Of a DNA stretch of 64,000 bases, positions 10,627 to 20,759 are shown in pieces (position 1 is the first letter of the stretch; every line of letters begins with the position of its first letter). The notes under the pieces are model-generated. The model saw only the letters and a program-made list of their open reading frames with translations. It was not told the DNA's origin and made no database searches. The translations under genes were made by a program, and so were the position numbers. The stretch is from assembly GCA_018241225.1 (NCBI GenBank), contig JAFEEG010000004.1:1-64000 (forward strand), written 5' to 3'. This stretch comes from Pseudomonadota bacterium. GTDB taxonomy: Bacteria > Pseudomonadota > Gammaproteobacteria > Burkholderiales > Burkholderiaceae_C.

Positions 10627-10932
10627 TCAGAGTTTTCCTTGCACGAGGCCGCGAAAGCCGTAGACCATGCGTTCGCCGCCGAAGTCGCACAGCTCCACAG
10701 TGCGTTGCTGGCCCGGCTCGAATCGCACGGCCGTTCCCGAGGCAATGTTCAGCCGCATGCCATGCGCCGCTTCCCGGTCGAAGCCGAGAGCGCCATTGGT
10801 TTCGGCGAAGTGGTAGTGCGAGCCAACCTGGATCGGACGGTCCGCGGTGTTTTGCACGACCAGGGTGAGGGTGCGGCGGCCGCGATTGAGCACGTGGTCG
10901 CCGGCGTCGGTGATGAGTTCGCCTGGAATCAT
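10627..10932 (-). CDS. ureB: Urease subunit beta
   Basis: 101 residues from the ATG at 10932 ([19 protein letters not shown]); the longer open frame upstream lies within ureJ and is not coding. Family hallmarks include [19 protein letters not shown] and the C-terminal [15 protein letters not shown]. It packs with UreA and UreC in the (abg)3 urease trimer. It sits 17 bp after ureJ and 2 bp before ureC. Confidence 0.97.
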   Translation of the reverse strand: MIPGELITDAGDHVLNRGRRTLTLVVQNTADRPIQVGSHYHFAETNGALGFDREAAHGMRLNIASGTAVRFEPGQQRTVELCDFGGERMVYGFRGLVQGKL

Positions 10933-10949
10933 GATGACGACCGCGCGGC

Positions 10950-11552
10950 TCAGACGGCTTGCGCCAGCAGTGCCCCGCCCAGCGCCAGCACGCCGGCACC
11001 TGCAATGCGCGGCAGCCAGGCGTTTGCATGGCGCAGCGCCCACCCGATGGCGATGCCCGCGGTGTGCAGCAGCAAGGTGGCGCCCACCATGCCGGCCAGG
11101 GTGAGCGCGGCATCGTGCTCGCCCGCCAGTTCATGGCCGTGGGCCACGCCGTGGAAGATGGCGAACAGCCCCACCACCGAGACCGCCACGCCCACCGGCA
11201 AGTGAACGCGCGTGGCCACCAGCAGCCCCAGCACCAGCAGCGAGGCGGCAATCATCGGCTCCACGGCCGGCAGTTGCAGCCCGGCCAGGCCCATCAGCGC
11301 GCCCACCAGCAGCATGCCGGCAAACGCCAGCGGCGCCCACAGCAGGTCGGGCCAGGCGCGGCGCGCGGCCAGCGCGCTCCACAGGCCCACCGCGACCATC
11401 GCGGCAAGGTGGTCGGCGCCGGTCAGCGGATGCATGAAGCCGGCGGCCAGGCCGTGGTGGTGCCCGCCGGCATCGGCGCCGGTGTGGGCCAGGGCCGCCA
11501 GCGGCAAGGCGAGGGCGGCCACGGCCAAGGTCTTGATTGCTGCGTTGCGCAT
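10950..11552 (-). CDS. ureJ: HupE/UreJ family membrane protein
   Basis: 200 residues with an N-terminal signal-like segment ending [11 protein letters not shown], then a HupE/UreJ core of about six membrane helices. The family signatures [12 protein letters not shown] (about 41-52) and [13 protein letters not shown] (about 138-150) carry conserved histidines and acidic residues thought to handle Ni(II). The family is held to be a nickel permease or accessory protein, so here it probably supplies nickel for the urease. It lies between ureA and ureB, the usual place in Burkholderiales. Confidence 0.93.
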   Translation of the reverse strand: MRNAAIKTLAVAALALPLAALAHTGADAGGHHHGLAAGFMHPLTGADHLAAMVAVGLWSALAARRAWPDLLWAPLAFAGMLLVGALMGLAGLQLPAVEPMIAASLLVLGLLVATRVHLPVGVAVSVVGLFAIFHGVAHGHELAGEHDAALTLAGMVGATLLLHTAGIAIGWALRHANAWLPRIAGAGVLALGGALLAQAV

Positions 11553-11584
11553 GAGGTTTTTTTTCCTTCTTGTTGGTTGGTCGG

Positions 11585-11887
11585 TCAGACGATGGGCTGG
11601 TGGACGGTTACCAGCTTGGTACCGTCGGGGAAAGTGGCTTCCACCTGGATGTCGGGAATCATCTCGGCCACGCCTTCCATCACGTCGGCGCGGGTGAGCA
11701 CGGCGCGGCCCTCGCTCATGAGCTGGGCCACGCTCTTGCCGTCGCGCGCGCCCTCCATCACGGCGGCGGAGATGGTCGCAACGGCTTCGGGGTAGTTGAG
11801 CTTGAGGCCTCTTGCCCGGCGGCGCTCGGCCAGCAGGGCGGCTGTGAAGATCAGGAGCTTGTCTTTTTCTCGGGGTGTGAGTTCCAT
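11585..11887 (-). CDS. ureA: Urease subunit gamma
   Basis: 100 residues from the ATG at 11887 ([21 protein letters not shown]), ending VTVHQPIV, exactly family length. It is the first gene of the minus-strand urease run here. In most relatives ureD lies just upstream; here the upstream space is taken by the divergent NCS1-histidine kinase gene, with about 50 bp between the two starts. Confidence 0.97.
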   Translation of the reverse strand: MELTPREKDKLLIFTAALLAERRRARGLKLNYPEAVATISAAVMEGARDGKSVAQLMSEGRAVLTRADVMEGVAEMIPDIQVEATFPDGTKLVTVHQPIV

Positions 11888-11934
11888 GGGGCCGGACCTT
11901 ATCGACTGCCCCTTGGGCTTGCAACGATCGTGCC

Positions 11935-14900
11935 TTGCATGTGTCCCGGCACGACTGTTGCACCGCAGGGAGTGTGAGTTCGCCCCTTCCACCCGTTGTT
12001 GCAGCAAGCCCCGCGCCGGACGCCACCGAGGCGCCGCAGCGCATCGTCAAGATCCGGCGCGACTACAACAGCTGGGTGGCCAGCGAGACGCTGGAAGATT
12101 ACGCCCTGCGCTACACGCCGCAGCGCTTTCGCAAATGGTCGGCGTTTCGCGTGACCAACACGGCCTTCGGCGCAGCCTCGTTCCTGATCCTGGAGGCGGT
12201 GGGCGCCACGCTGCTGGTTCAGTACGGCTTCATCAACGCCTTCTGGGCCATCGTGTGCACGGGGCTCATCATCTTCCTGGCGGGGTTGCCCATCAGCGTC
12301 TATGCGGCGCGCTATGGCGTGGACATGGACCTGCTCAGCCGTGGCGCCGGCTTCGGCTACATCGGCTCGACCATCACCTCGCTCATCTACGCGTCCTTCA
12401 CCTTCATCTTCTTCGCGCTGGAAGCCGCGGTGATGGCCTATGCGCTGGAGCTGGCGCTGGGCGTGCCGCCGGCCTGGGGCTACCTAGTGTGTGCGCTGGT
12501 GGTCATTCCGCTGGTCACGCATGGCGTGTCGGCCATCAGCCGGCTGCAGTTGTGGACCCAACCCATCTGGCTGCTCATGCTGGTGGTGCCATTTGCCTTT
12601 GTGCTGGTGCGCGATCCTGGTGCGTTTGCAGGCATTGCGCACTACAACGGGGCAAGGAGCGCATCGGCCGAGTTCCAGCTTCCCCTTTTTGGTGCTGCGC
12701 TCACGGTCGGTATCGCGCTGATCACTCAGATGGGCGAGCAGGCCGACTACCTGCGCTTCATGCCGGCGCGTACAGAAGCCAACCGCGGCCGGTGGTGGAT
12801 GGGCGTGCTGGCCGGCGGGCCGGGCTGGGTGGTGCTGGGCGTGGCCAAGATGCTGGGCGGCGCGCTGCTGGCGTACCTGGCCATCTCGCACATGGTGCCG
12901 CCCGAGCGCGCGGTGGACCCCAACCAGATGTACCTGGCGGCCTACGAATACGTCTTTCCCAACTTCGCGTGGGCGGTGTGGGCCACGGCGCTTTTCGTGG
13001 TGATCTCGCAGCTCAAGATCAACGTCACCAACGCCTATGCCGGCAGCCTGGCGTGGAGCAACTTCTTCTCGCGCGTGACGCACAGCCACCCGGGACGCGT
13101 GGTGTGGGTGGTGTTCAACACGCTCATCGCCTTCATGCTGATGGAGATGAACGTGTTCGAGGCGCTGGGCGACGTGCTGGGCCTGTACGCCAACATCGCC
13201 ATCGCGTGGATGATGGCGGTGGTGGCAGACCTGGTGGTCAACAAGCCGCTGGGCCTGTCGCCACCGGGCGTGGAGTTCAAGCGGGCGCATCTGTGGGACA
13301 TCAACCCGGTGGGGGTGGGCGCCATGGCGCTGGCTTCGGCGCTGTCGATCACGGCGTACCTGGGCGTGTTCGGGCCGCTGGCACAGGCGTTCTCGGCGCT
13401 CATCGCGCTGGGAACGGCCTTCGTGGCCGCGCCGCTCATCGCATGGGCCACGCGTGGCAAGTACTACCTGGCCCGGCCCGCGCAAGAGCAGCATCGCTAC
13501 CAGCGCATGGACGTGCGGCGCTGCGTGATTTGCGACCGCGAATACGAAGGGCCCGACATGGCCCATTGCCCCGCCTACCAGGGCCCCATCTGCTCGCTGT
13601 GCTGCACGCTCGACGCGCGTTGCGGCGACCTGTGCAAGCCGCACGCAAGCCTGGCTTCGCAGTGGTCCGCCGTGCTGCGCTGGGTGTTGCCCCGGCGCAG
13701 CTGGCGCTACCTGGACACGGGCCTGGGCCACTTCGTGCTGCTGGCCCTGGTGATCGTGCCGCTGCTGGCGGCGGTGTTCGGTGTGCTCTACCAGCAGGAG
13801 CTGCGTGCACTGGCCGATGCCAATGCTGCGGCCGAGGTGCAGTCGGCATTGAGGTCCGCCTTCCTCAAGGCCTACATGGCGCTGCTGGTCATTGCCGGCA
13901 TCGTGGCCTGGTGGCTGGTGCTGGCGCACCAGAGCCGAAAGGTGGCGCAGGAAGAATCCAACCGGCAGACCCATTTGCTCATGCGCGAGATCGAGCTGCA
14001 CCGCGAAACCGATCGCGCCCTGCAGGCCGCCAAGCACAGTGCCGATGCCGCCAACCAGGCCAAGAGCCGCTACATCAGCGCCATCAGCCACGAGCTGCGC
14101 ACGCCGCTCAACAGCATCCTGGGCTACGCGCAGCTCATGGGCGAAGACAGCGCCGTGCCGCCGCACCGGCGCCAGGCGGTGGCGGTGATCAAGCGCGGTG
14201 GCGAGCACCTTCTCTCGCTCATCGAGGGTACGCTGGACATCGCCCACATCGAGGCCGGCAAGCTCAGCCTCAATGCGCGGCCCATGCGCTTTGCCGACGC
14301 CATGCAGGAGCTGGCCGACATGTTCGAGCTGCAGGCCTCGGAAAAGGGCCTGGCGTTTCGCTACGAGGCTGCCGGCAAGCTGCCCGACGTGGTGCGCGCC
14401 GACGAGAAGCGGGTGCGCCAGATCCTCATCAACCTGCTGGGCAATGCCATCAAGTTCACGGCGCGCGGTCAGGTGTGCTGGCGCATCCGATATGCGCGCG
14501 AGTTCGCCACGCTGGAGATCGAGGACACCGGCCCGGGCATGTCGGCGCAGGAGATCGAGCGGGTGTTCGAGCCCTTCGCGCGCGGCGCGAGCGCAGGCCA
14601 GTCGACCACCGGCGCCGGGTTGGGGCTGACCATTGCCAAGATGCTCACCGACCTCATGGGCGGCGAGATGTCGGTGCGCAGCACGCCCGGTAGCGGCACG
14701 GTGTTCAGCGTGCGGCTGTTCGTGCCAAGGGTGCACGAGCCGCTGGGGGGCGACTCGGCGCAGGGTCAGCGTTCGCTTCCGTCTTCGCCCAGGCCCGCAG
14801 TCGCGCGGCGTGGCTATGAAGGCCTGCGGCGACGCGTGCTGGTGGTGGACAACGAAGAGGCTGACCGCCAGTTGCTCGAAGACCTGCTCGTGCCGCTGGG

Positions 14901-15447
14901 CTTCGAACTGCGCACGGCGGCCAGCGGCCACGATGCGCTCGACCTGATTGCCGCGGGCCTGAAGCCCGACGCCATGTTCGTCGACCTGGCCATGCCCGGC
15001 ATCGACGGCTGGGAGACCATCCGCCGCGCGCGCAGGCTGGGCCTGGCCGCGACCGCGGTGGCCATCGTCTCGGCCAACGCCTTCGACAAGCGCCTGGAGA
15101 ACGACGTGGGCATCACGCCGGAGGACTTCCTGGTCAAGCCGGTTCGCCACAGCGAACTGCTCGACTGGCTGGAACAGCGCCTGCAACTGCGCTGGACCAC
15201 CGGCGAAGCCGCCAGCGTGCCGCCTGGACGCGGCGCGGCCGATGCGCCGCTGGTGCGCCCGTCGCACGAGCGCATCCGTCTGCTGGAGGAGGCGGTGAAC
15301 CTGGGCTATTTGCGCGGCATCATGAACCAGCTCGACGAGATCGAACGCGTGCAGCCCGAATGCGGCCCGTGGGCCGACAAGCAGCGCGCAATGGCCAGGC
15401 AGTTCCAGCTGGACGCGCTGGCCCGTTCGCTGGCGGAGCTCGAATGA
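11935..15447 (+). CDS. NCS1 permease fused to a hybrid sensor histidine kinase/response regulator
   Basis: Predicted inner-membrane sensor of 1170 residues. Residues about 40-510 form a complete NCS1 (purine/cytosine/allantoin/hydantoin permease) domain with about 12 helices ([33 protein letters not shown]). A cysteine-rich linker follows (about 530-566: CVIC, CSLCC, CGDLC), then two more membrane helices (about 598-665), a HisKA domain with SHELRTPLN (H719), a HATPase domain (N box [24 protein letters not shown]) and a receiver domain with D1017 in FVDLAMPG. The stop overlaps the next response regulator by 4 bp. It is divergent from ureA, so its ligand is plausibly a nitrogen compound that yields urea. 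The start is uncertain: TTG 11935, GTG 11941 or GTG 11974. Confidence 0.9.
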   Translation: MHVSRHDCCTAGSVSSPLPPVVAASPAPDATEAPQRIVKIRRDYNSWVASETLEDYALRYTPQRFRKWSAFRVTNTAFGAASFLILEAVGATLLVQYGFINAFWAIVCTGLIIFLAGLPISVYAARYGVDMDLLSRGAGFGYIGSTITSLIYASFTFIFFALEAAVMAYALELALGVPPAWGYLVCALVVIPLVTHGVSAISRLQLWTQPIWLLMLVVPFAFVLVRDPGAFAGIAHYNGARSASAEFQLPLFGAALTVGIALITQMGEQADYLRFMPARTEANRGRWWMGVLAGGPGWVVLGVAKMLGGALLAYLAISHMVPPERAVDPNQMYLAAYEYVFPNFAWAVWATALFVVISQLKINVTNAYAGSLAWSNFFSRVTHSHPGRVVWVVFNTLIAFMLMEMNVFEALGDVLGLYANIAIAWMMAVVADLVVNKPLGLSPPGVEFKRAHLWDINPVGVGAMALASALSITAYLGVFGPLAQAFSALIALGTAFVAAPLIAWATRGKYYLARPAQEQHRYQRMDVRRCVICDREYEGPDMAHCPAYQGPICSLCCTLDARCGDLCKPHASLASQWSAVLRWVLPRRSWRYLDTGLGHFVLLALVIVPLLAAVFGVLYQQELRALADANAAAEVQSALRSAFLKAYMALLVIAGIVAWWLVLAHQSRKVAQEESNRQTHLLMREIELHRETDRALQAAKHSADAANQAKSRYISAISHELRTPLNSILGYAQLMGEDSAVPPHRRQAVAVIKRGGEHLLSLIEGTLDIAHIEAGKLSLNARPMRFADAMQELADMFELQASEKGLAFRYEAAGKLPDVVRADEKRVRQILINLLGNAIKFTARGQVCWRIRYAREFATLEIEDTGPGMSAQEIERVFEPFARGASAGQSTTGAGLGLTIAKMLTDLMGGEMSVRSTPGSGTVFSVRLFVPRVHEPLGGDSAQGQRSLPSSPRPAVARRGYEGLRRRVLVVDNEEADRQLLEDLLVPLGFELRTAASGHDALDLIAAGLKPDAMFVDLAMPGIDGWETIRRARRLGLAATAVAIVSANAFDKRLENDVGITPEDFLVKPVRHSELLDWLEQRLQLRWTTGEAASVPPGRGAADAPLVRPSHERIRLLEEAVNLGYLRGIMNQLDEIERVQPECGPWADKQRAMARQFQLDALARSLAELE

Positions 15448-16445
15448 ACACCCTGGTGCACAACCTGCGTGATGCCGCAAGCGGCACCGGCGACCTGGTG
15501 CTCATCGTGGACGACGTGCCCGACAACCTGGCGGTGCTGCACGATGCGCTGGACGAAAGCGGCTACACGGTGCTGGTGGCGACCACCGGCGAGCAGGCCC
15601 TGACCCGTGCCGCGCAAGCCCGGCCCGACGTGGTACTGCTCGATGCGGTGATGCCGGGCATGGACGGCTTCGAGGTCGCGCGCCGCCTGAAGGCCGACGC
15701 GGCCACTGCGCACATTCCCATCATCTTCATGACGGGCCTGACCGACACCGAGCACCTGGTGGCCGCGCTGGAGGCGGGCGGCGTGGACTACGTCACCAAG
15801 CCCATCAAGCCCAAGGAAGTGCTGGCACGCATGAACGTGCACCTGCAGGGCGCCCGGCAGGCCAGGCAACAGGCGCGCCAGGCCGGGCAGGCGCGCAATG
15901 CGCTCGACGCCTTCGGCTATGCCAGCGCCACGGTGCGCTGGCCCGAGGGCCGCATCATCTGGCAGACCGCGCTGGCGCGCGAACTGCTGGCGCGCTACTG
16001 CGGCACCCAGGCCCCCGAGACGCCCGCGCCGGTGCTCGACTGGCTGCGCCGCCACCTGCCCGACGCACAGTTTCGGCACATCGAGCCGCCGCCGCTGGTC
16101 ATCGAGCAGGGCAGCGAGCGGCTGAGCCTGCGCCTGCACCAGCAGACCGGCCACGACGACGACGGCGACGAGTGGCTGATCATCATGCGCGAGGCCTCGG
16201 ACACGGCGGTGATCGAGGCCATGAGCCTGTCGCTGGGGCTCACGCCGCGCGAGGCCGAGGTGCTGTACTGGGTGGTCAAGGGCAAGACCAACCGCGACAT
16301 CGGCGAGATCATCGGCAGCAGCCCGGCCACGGCCAAGAAGCACCTGGAGCGGGTGTACGTGAAGCTGGGCGTGGAGACGCGCACCGCCGCGGCGGGCGTG
16401 GCCATCAAGCGCATTCGGGAGCTCATGCCGGGCGCCGAGATCTGA
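15444..16445 (+). CDS. Response regulator with LuxR-type DNA-binding domain
   Basis: 333 residues. An N-terminal receiver (about 14-130; LIVDDVPDN, phospho-acceptor in VLLDAVMPGMDG, K in YVTKPIKPKE) is followed by a glutamine/arginine-rich linker, an unassigned middle region and a C-terminal LuxR HTH (LTPREAEVLYWVVKGKTNRD, then SPATAKKHLERVYVKLGV). It starts inside the stop of the NCS1-kinase (ATGA), so it is almost certainly its output partner. Targets are not visible, but the divergent urease operon and the following exported-protein gene are the first candidates. Confidence 0.92.
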   Translation: MNTLVHNLRDAASGTGDLVLIVDDVPDNLAVLHDALDESGYTVLVATTGEQALTRAAQARPDVVLLDAVMPGMDGFEVARRLKADAATAHIPIIFMTGLTDTEHLVAALEAGGVDYVTKPIKPKEVLARMNVHLQGARQARQQARQAGQARNALDAFGYASATVRWPEGRIIWQTALARELLARYCGTQAPETPAPVLDWLRRHLPDAQFRHIEPPPLVIEQGSERLSLRLHQQTGHDDDGDEWLIIMREASDTAVIEAMSLSLGLTPREAEVLYWVVKGKTNRDIGEIIGSSPATAKKHLERVYVKLGVETRTAAAGVAIKRIRELMPGAEI

Positions 16446-16503
16446 GGGCCGGCGCCGGGCCGTTCATGTTTGTGTCGTGCTGCGCGCGCATGATCGGCGG
16501 TCA

Positions 16504-17208
16504 ATGAAAAGAATGCGCATGAATTCCTGGAGGGGCCGCGGGCCTGCCGCGCTGGCCTGCCTGGCTGCTGCGACGGCGGTGCATGCCGGCGGCCATTTCG
16601 AAGTGGACGACGCCGGCACGCTGGATGCGGGCCAGTGCCAGGTGGAGCTGTGGGACAGCTACGGCAAACGCACCAACACCAACCTGGCCCACGTGGGGCC
16701 GGCGTGCGGCGTGGGCGTGGTGGAGCTGGGCCTCAATGCGGACGCCGTGCGCAGCCGTGCCAGGGCCGACTTTTTCGGCCCGCAGGTGAAGTGGACCTTC
16801 TTCGGCCGGGAAGCCAACGCACCGTTGTCGGCAGCCGTGTCGGCCGGCGCACAGAAGGACGTGAGCCGCGGCGGCCGCTGGGGCGGGCAGGGCGTGCTGG
16901 CCCTGACCTGGCAGGCGCTGGAGCCGCTGGCATTCAATGCCAACCTGGGCGCCGACTGGGCGCCTGGCAGTGGCGAGCGCACCTCGCGCGGTGGCCTGCA
17001 AGTGCAGTGGAATGTGCTGCCCGAACTGGCGCTCATTGCCGAGCGCAACCGCGCCTTCTCGCAGTGGGGTTCGCGTGTGGGCCTGAGCTGGCAGCTCTCG
17101 CCGCGGACCAGCATCGACCTGAGCGTGGCGCGACTCGGGCTGGGTGGTGGCGAGACGGTCTACACGGTGGGGCTGAACCAGGTCTTCGATTTCGCCGGCA
17201 AGCCCTGA
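16504..17208 (+). CDS. Exported protein, probable outer-membrane beta-barrel
   Basis: 234 residues from the ATG at 16504. The N-terminus has a basic region (MKRMRMNSWRGRG), a hydrophobic stretch and an AHA-like signal cleavage site before GGHFEVDDAGTLD. The rest alternates polar and hydrophobic residues and ends in aromatic-rich strands finishing QVFDFAGKP, as in small outer-membrane barrels. It is not assigned to a named family. It follows the response regulator by 58 bp on the same strand. Confidence 0.75.
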   Translation: MKRMRMNSWRGRGPAALACLAAATAVHAGGHFEVDDAGTLDAGQCQVELWDSYGKRTNTNLAHVGPACGVGVVELGLNADAVRSRARADFFGPQVKWTFFGREANAPLSAAVSAGAQKDVSRGGRWGGQGVLALTWQALEPLAFNANLGADWAPGSGERTSRGGLQVQWNVLPELALIAERNRAFSQWGSRVGLSWQLSPRTSIDLSVARLGLGGGETVYTVGLNQVFDFAGKP

Positions 17209-17284
17209 GCCCCGGCGCCTGCGCTGCTTGCCCCTGGCAACGACAATGCAGCCTTCAAGCAATACCTCACAGCGAGACAAGCGA

Positions 17285-18181
17285 ATGAAGAAACTGAATG
17301 TCGGCCTGATCGGCGTGGGCCTGATGGGCCACGGCATTGCCACCAACATCCTCAAGCACGGGCATGCGCTCACGGTGCTGGAGCACGCGGGCAACCAGCC
17401 GCTGGACAGCCTGCGGGCCGCCGGGGTGCGTACCGCGCAGCGTGCCAACGAGCTGGCCGCGCAGGTCGATGTGCTGATGCTGTGCGTGACCGGCAGCCCC
17501 CAGGTCGAGGCGGTGCTGCTGGGCGAGCAGGACGGCGCACTGCTGGGCCTGCGAGCCGGCACGGTGGTCATCGACTTGTCGACCGCCATTCCCGCCTCCA
17601 CCGAGCGCCTGGCGGCGCGCGTGGCACAGGCCGGCGGCCGCTTCATGGATTCGGCCATGACGCGCACCCCCAAGGAAGCGGCAGAAGGCCGGCTGAACCT
17701 GCTGGTGGGCGCCGACCAGGCCCTGTTCGACCAGGTGCGTCCGCTGCTGGCCTGCTTTGCCGAAAACATCACCTTGTGCGGTCCGGTGGGCAGCGGCCAC
17801 CGCATGAAGCTCTTGCACAACTACGTGTCGCTGGGCACCGTGGCCCTGGTGGCCGAAGCCGCCGCGCACGCAGAGCGCGCACAGGTGGCGCCCGAGGTGC
17901 TGGTGGACGTGCTGGCCAAGGGCGGCGGCGGCGGCGTGGCGCTGGAGCGCCTCAAGCCCTACCTGCTGGCGCGCGACGCCACCGGCCTGCGCTTTGCCAT
18001 GAGCAACGCCTTGAAGGACCTGGGCTACTACACGCAGATGGCACAGGACAGCGGCGCCGCCCGTGCCATTGCCGAAGGCGTGCAGCTGACCTACGAGCGC
18101 GCCGTGGCGCAGGGCACGCCCGATACGCTGGTGCCCGAGCTGGTCTCGCTGCTGGCCAAGGCGGGCGACGGGGCGGCCTGA
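17285..18181 (+). CDS. 3-hydroxyisobutyrate dehydrogenase-family NAD(P)-dependent oxidoreductase
   Basis: 298 residues from the ATG at 17285. The N-terminal Rossmann fold shows VGLIGVGLMGHGIATNIL (about 5-22). The substrate-binding segment DSAMTRTPKEAAEGRLNLLVGG-like region is near 125-145, and the catalytic lysine is in GHRMKLLHNYV (about 175). The C-terminal helical domain is typical. The exact hydroxyacid (3-hydroxyisobutyrate, tartronate semialdehyde, or other) cannot be told. An in-frame extension to 17228 is unlikely. Confidence 0.9.
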   Translation: MKKLNVGLIGVGLMGHGIATNILKHGHALTVLEHAGNQPLDSLRAAGVRTAQRANELAAQVDVLMLCVTGSPQVEAVLLGEQDGALLGLRAGTVVIDLSTAIPASTERLAARVAQAGGRFMDSAMTRTPKEAAEGRLNLLVGADQALFDQVRPLLACFAENITLCGPVGSGHRMKLLHNYVSLGTVALVAEAAAHAERAQVAPEVLVDVLAKGGGGGVALERLKPYLLARDATGLRFAMSNALKDLGYYTQMAQDSGAARAIAEGVQLTYERAVAQGTPDTLVPELVSLLAKAGDGAA

Positions 18182-18188
18182 TTTCCGC

Positions 18189-18593
18189 TCAGGCGGCGCG
18201 GCCCCACCACAGGGCCACGACCGCAACGGCCAGCACCACCACCACGGCCACCAGCCAGCGCACCAGCACCCGGTTGGCTTCCACGCGGCTGACCAGCAGC
18301 GTGTTCTGGCTGGCCAGGGTCTCGATCAGCTTGGTGGAGGCCACCATCTGCGTGTGCAGCTCGGTAATGGCCACCTCGCATTCATCCACGCGCGACTGCA
18401 GCTCGACCAACTGGTCGGCGGGCGAGCGGGCCATCAGCGCGGCCTCGGTGGTTTCGGCGTCGCCCGGCCCCGGTGGCGGGCGCTTGGCGACGTTGCCCCA
18501 CAGCTTCTTGGCAGCATCCGCGATCTGCGGTGCATTGCTGATCACGTCGGCCCAGGGGACCATCTTCAGCATCGAGTACCAGCCCACGGCCAT
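18189..18593 (-). CDS. Small tail-anchored membrane protein with a coiled coil
   Basis: 134 residues, not recognised as a named family. Residues about 58-105 form a likely coiled coil (DQLVELQSRVDECEVAITEL onwards), and the C-terminus is a single strong membrane helix (VLVRWLVAVVVVLAVAVVAL) followed by WWGRAA, so the protein is probably anchored by its tail. It is convergent with the dehydrogenase gene, with a 7-bp gap. Confidence 0.7.
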   Translation of the reverse strand: MAVGWYSMLKMVPWADVISNAPQIADAAKKLWGNVAKRPPPGPGDAETTEAALMARSPADQLVELQSRVDECEVAITELHTQMVASTKLIETLASQNTLLVSRVEANRVLVRWLVAVVVVLAVAVVALWWGRAA

Positions 18594-18627
18594 TGTTCCT
18601 TTTCCGTTCGTCTGATTGCTTGTTCGT

Positions 18628-18975
18628 TCAACCGGTTGCGCGCACGCAAGTCAGGGGCGCGGCATAGGGGCCCCAGCGCAACTGCACCTGGCCCTGGTGT
18701 TCCCAGAAGCTCACGTCGGAGCCTTCGTAGCGCGAGCCGCTGGCCGCCGGCTGCGACTTCAACTCCGCCGCGCCGTCGGCGCGGCGCAGCCACAGCGTGC
18801 GGGTGTCGGGCTGGCTGTAGCGTGCCACCAGCTTGGAGCCGTCGCTGCAGCTGAAGTGGATGGGCGGGCCCTGCGGCGCCGACGAACCCTGGTTGTCGGG
18901 CGATGCAGTGGTGCAGCCGGCGAGCGCGGCGGCAAAGGCTGCGCATGCCCAGGCGGCATGGCTGATTCTTCTCAT
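18628..18975 (-). CDS. MliC-like lipoprotein (C-type lysozyme inhibitor family)
   Basis: 115 residues. A signal peptide ends in the lipobox LAGC, so it is a lipoprotein. The mature part resembles the MliC/YcgJ small beta-barrel: HFSCSDGSKLVARYSQPDT, LWLRRADG, and a closing cysteine in APLTCVRATG that can pair with the first core cysteine. Members bind and inhibit lysozyme at the cell envelope. The ATG overlaps the recJ stop by 4 bp, so it is the downstream partner of recJ in one operon. Confidence 0.8.
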   Translation of the reverse strand: MRRISHAAWACAAFAAALAGCTTASPDNQGSSAPQGPPIHFSCSDGSKLVARYSQPDTRTLWLRRADGAAELKSQPAASGSRYEGSDVSFWEHQGQVQLRWGPYAAPLTCVRATG

Positions 18976-20759
18976 GATTTTTCTCCTTGCTTGGCGACAT
19001 CGGCGGGCAGCTCGGCGCCCTCGATCATCAGGCGCACCCTGCGCACGCCCTGCCACTCGTCGGCCTCCAGTCGGAAGGCGAGCATGGCGCGTGCAGGCAG
19101 GGGCTCGGTGTGGCCGAACCAGATGCCATCCACCGGTCGCCCATGATGACGCAGCTTCAGTGCCAGGTGCTTTTCCCCCACAAGGCGCTGGGACAGCACT
19201 TCGAGTTCTTCGCTGAAGGTGGGCGGCGCGAATCCCTGGCCCCAGACCTCGCGCTGCAGCGTGTCGACCAGGTCGATGCGCAGGTACTCGGGGGCCAGCG
19301 GCCCGTCGGTGTCGAGCCGGCGGGTGAGGGTGGAGGCGTCCAGCCATTCGGCGGCCACCTCGGCCAGCGCGGCCTGGAATTCGGCCAGCCGATCGCGTGC
19401 CACGGTGCAGCCCGCTGCCATGGCGTGGCCGCCAAAGCGCAGCAGCACGCCGGGATGGCGCTTGGCCACCAAGTCCAGCGCGTCGCGCAGGTGAAAGCCC
19501 GGAATCGACCGGCCAGAGCCCTTGAGCTCGTGCGCCTTGCCCTCGGCGCCGCTGGCGGCGAAGACGAAGGTGGGCCGATGAAAGCGGTCCTTGATGCGCG
19601 AGGCCACGATGCCCACCACGCCTTCGTGGAAGTCCGCGTTGAACACGGTGACGGCCGCTGGCGCAGCCTGCCCTGGCGCAAAGAGCGATTCGGCCACGCG
19701 CAGCGCCTGCTCGCGCATCTCGCCCTCGATGCCGCGGCGCTCGCGGTTGATCTCGTCGAGCATGCGCGCCAGCTCCTCGGCGCGCGTTGCGTCGTCGGTG
19801 CTCAGGCATTCGATGCCCAGCGTCATGTCGGCCAGGCGCCCGGCCGCGTTGATGCGCGGGCCCAGTGCAAAACCGAAGTCGAAGGTGGTGGCGGCCGCCG
19901 CCGTGCGGCCCGCTGCCTTGAACAGCGCCGACAACCCGGCCGGCATGGCACCCGCGCGGATGCGGCGCAGGCCCTGCGCCACCAGTCGGCGGTTGTTGGC
20001 GTCCAGCCGCACCACGTCGGCCACGGTGCCCAGCGCCACCAGGGGCAGCAGGTCGTCGAGCTTGGGCTGCTGCACGACCGTGGGGGCTGGCCCGCCTTGG
20101 GGCTGCCCGGCGGCGGGCCGTGCCTCGAAGGCGCCGCGTTCGCGCAACTCCGAGCGCAGCGCCATCAGCACATAGAACATGACGCCCACGCCGGCAATGC
20201 TCTTGCTCTGGAACTCGCAGCACGGCTGGTTGGGATTGACCAGCACATCGGCCGCCGGCAGCTCGGGGCCGGGCAGGTGGTGGTCGGTGACCAGCACTGA
20301 AAGGCCCAGCGCCTTGGCGGCGGCCACGCCTTCCACGCTGGCGATGCCGTTGTCCACGGTGATGAGCATGTCGGCGCCTGTGTCGGCCACGCGCTGGGCA
20401 ATGCCGGGCGTGAGGCCGTAGCCGTCGGCCACGCGGTCGGGCACCAGGTAGCTCACGTTTCTTGCACCCAGGCGCCTGAGGCCGCGCAGGCCCACTGCGC
20501 AGGCCGTGGCGCCGTCGCAGTCGTAGTCGGCCACGATGCACAGGCGCTTGTCGTTCTGGATGGCGTCGGCCAGCAGCACCGCGGCTTCGCGCGTGCCATG
20601 CAACGTGTTTGGCGGCAGCAGCCGTGCCAGGCCGTCGTCCAGTTCGTCCTTGGCGCACACGCCGCGTGCGGCGAACAGGCGCGCCAGCAGCGGATGCACG
20701 CCGGCTTGCTCCAGCGCCCAGGCGCTGCGTGGGGGAATGTCGCGGGCGGTGATCTTCAT
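18972..20759 (-). CDS. recJ: Single-stranded-DNA-specific 5'-3' exonuclease RecJ
   Basis: 595 residues from the ATG at 20759 (MKITARDIPPRSAWALEQAG). RecJ acts in recombination and mismatch repair. DHH-family metal motifs are present: VADYDCDGATA (motif I), NPNQPCCEFQSKSIAGVGV (motif III region with its neighbours), the DHH-type motif VLVTDHHLPGPELP, and the DHHA1-domain FGGHAMAAGCTV. A C-terminal OB-like domain is present. It is coupled by ATGA overlaps to the genes on both sides. Confidence 0.96.
   Translation of the reverse strand: MKITARDIPPRSAWALEQAGVHPLLARLFAARGVCAKDELDDGLARLLPPNTLHGTREAAVLLADAIQNDKRLCIVADYDCDGATACAVGLRGLRRLGARNVSYLVPDRVADGYGLTPGIAQRVADTGADMLITVDNGIASVEGVAAAKALGLSVLVTDHHLPGPELPAADVLVNPNQPCCEFQSKSIAGVGVMFYVLMALRSELRERGAFEARPAAGQPQGGPAPTVVQQPKLDDLLPLVALGTVADVVRLDANNRRLVAQGLRRIRAGAMPAGLSALFKAAGRTAAAATTFDFGFALGPRINAAGRLADMTLGIECLSTDDATRAEELARMLDEINRERRGIEGEMREQALRVAESLFAPGQAAPAAVTVFNADFHEGVVGIVASRIKDRFHRPTFVFAASGAEGKAHELKGSGRSIPGFHLRDALDLVAKRHPGVLLRFGGHAMAAGCTVARDRLAEFQAALAEVAAEWLDASTLTRRLDTDGPLAPEYLRIDLVDTLQREVWGQGFAPPTFSEELEVLSQRLVGEKHLALKLRHHGRPVDGIWFGHTEPLPARAMLAFRLEADEWQGVRRVRLMIEGAELPADVAKQGEKS

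Noticed and set aside
12484..15480. A 998-codon minus-strand frame opposite the NCS1-kinase
   Set aside because: His/Gln/Arg-rich with no domain pattern, and fully antisense to a gene with clear motifs.
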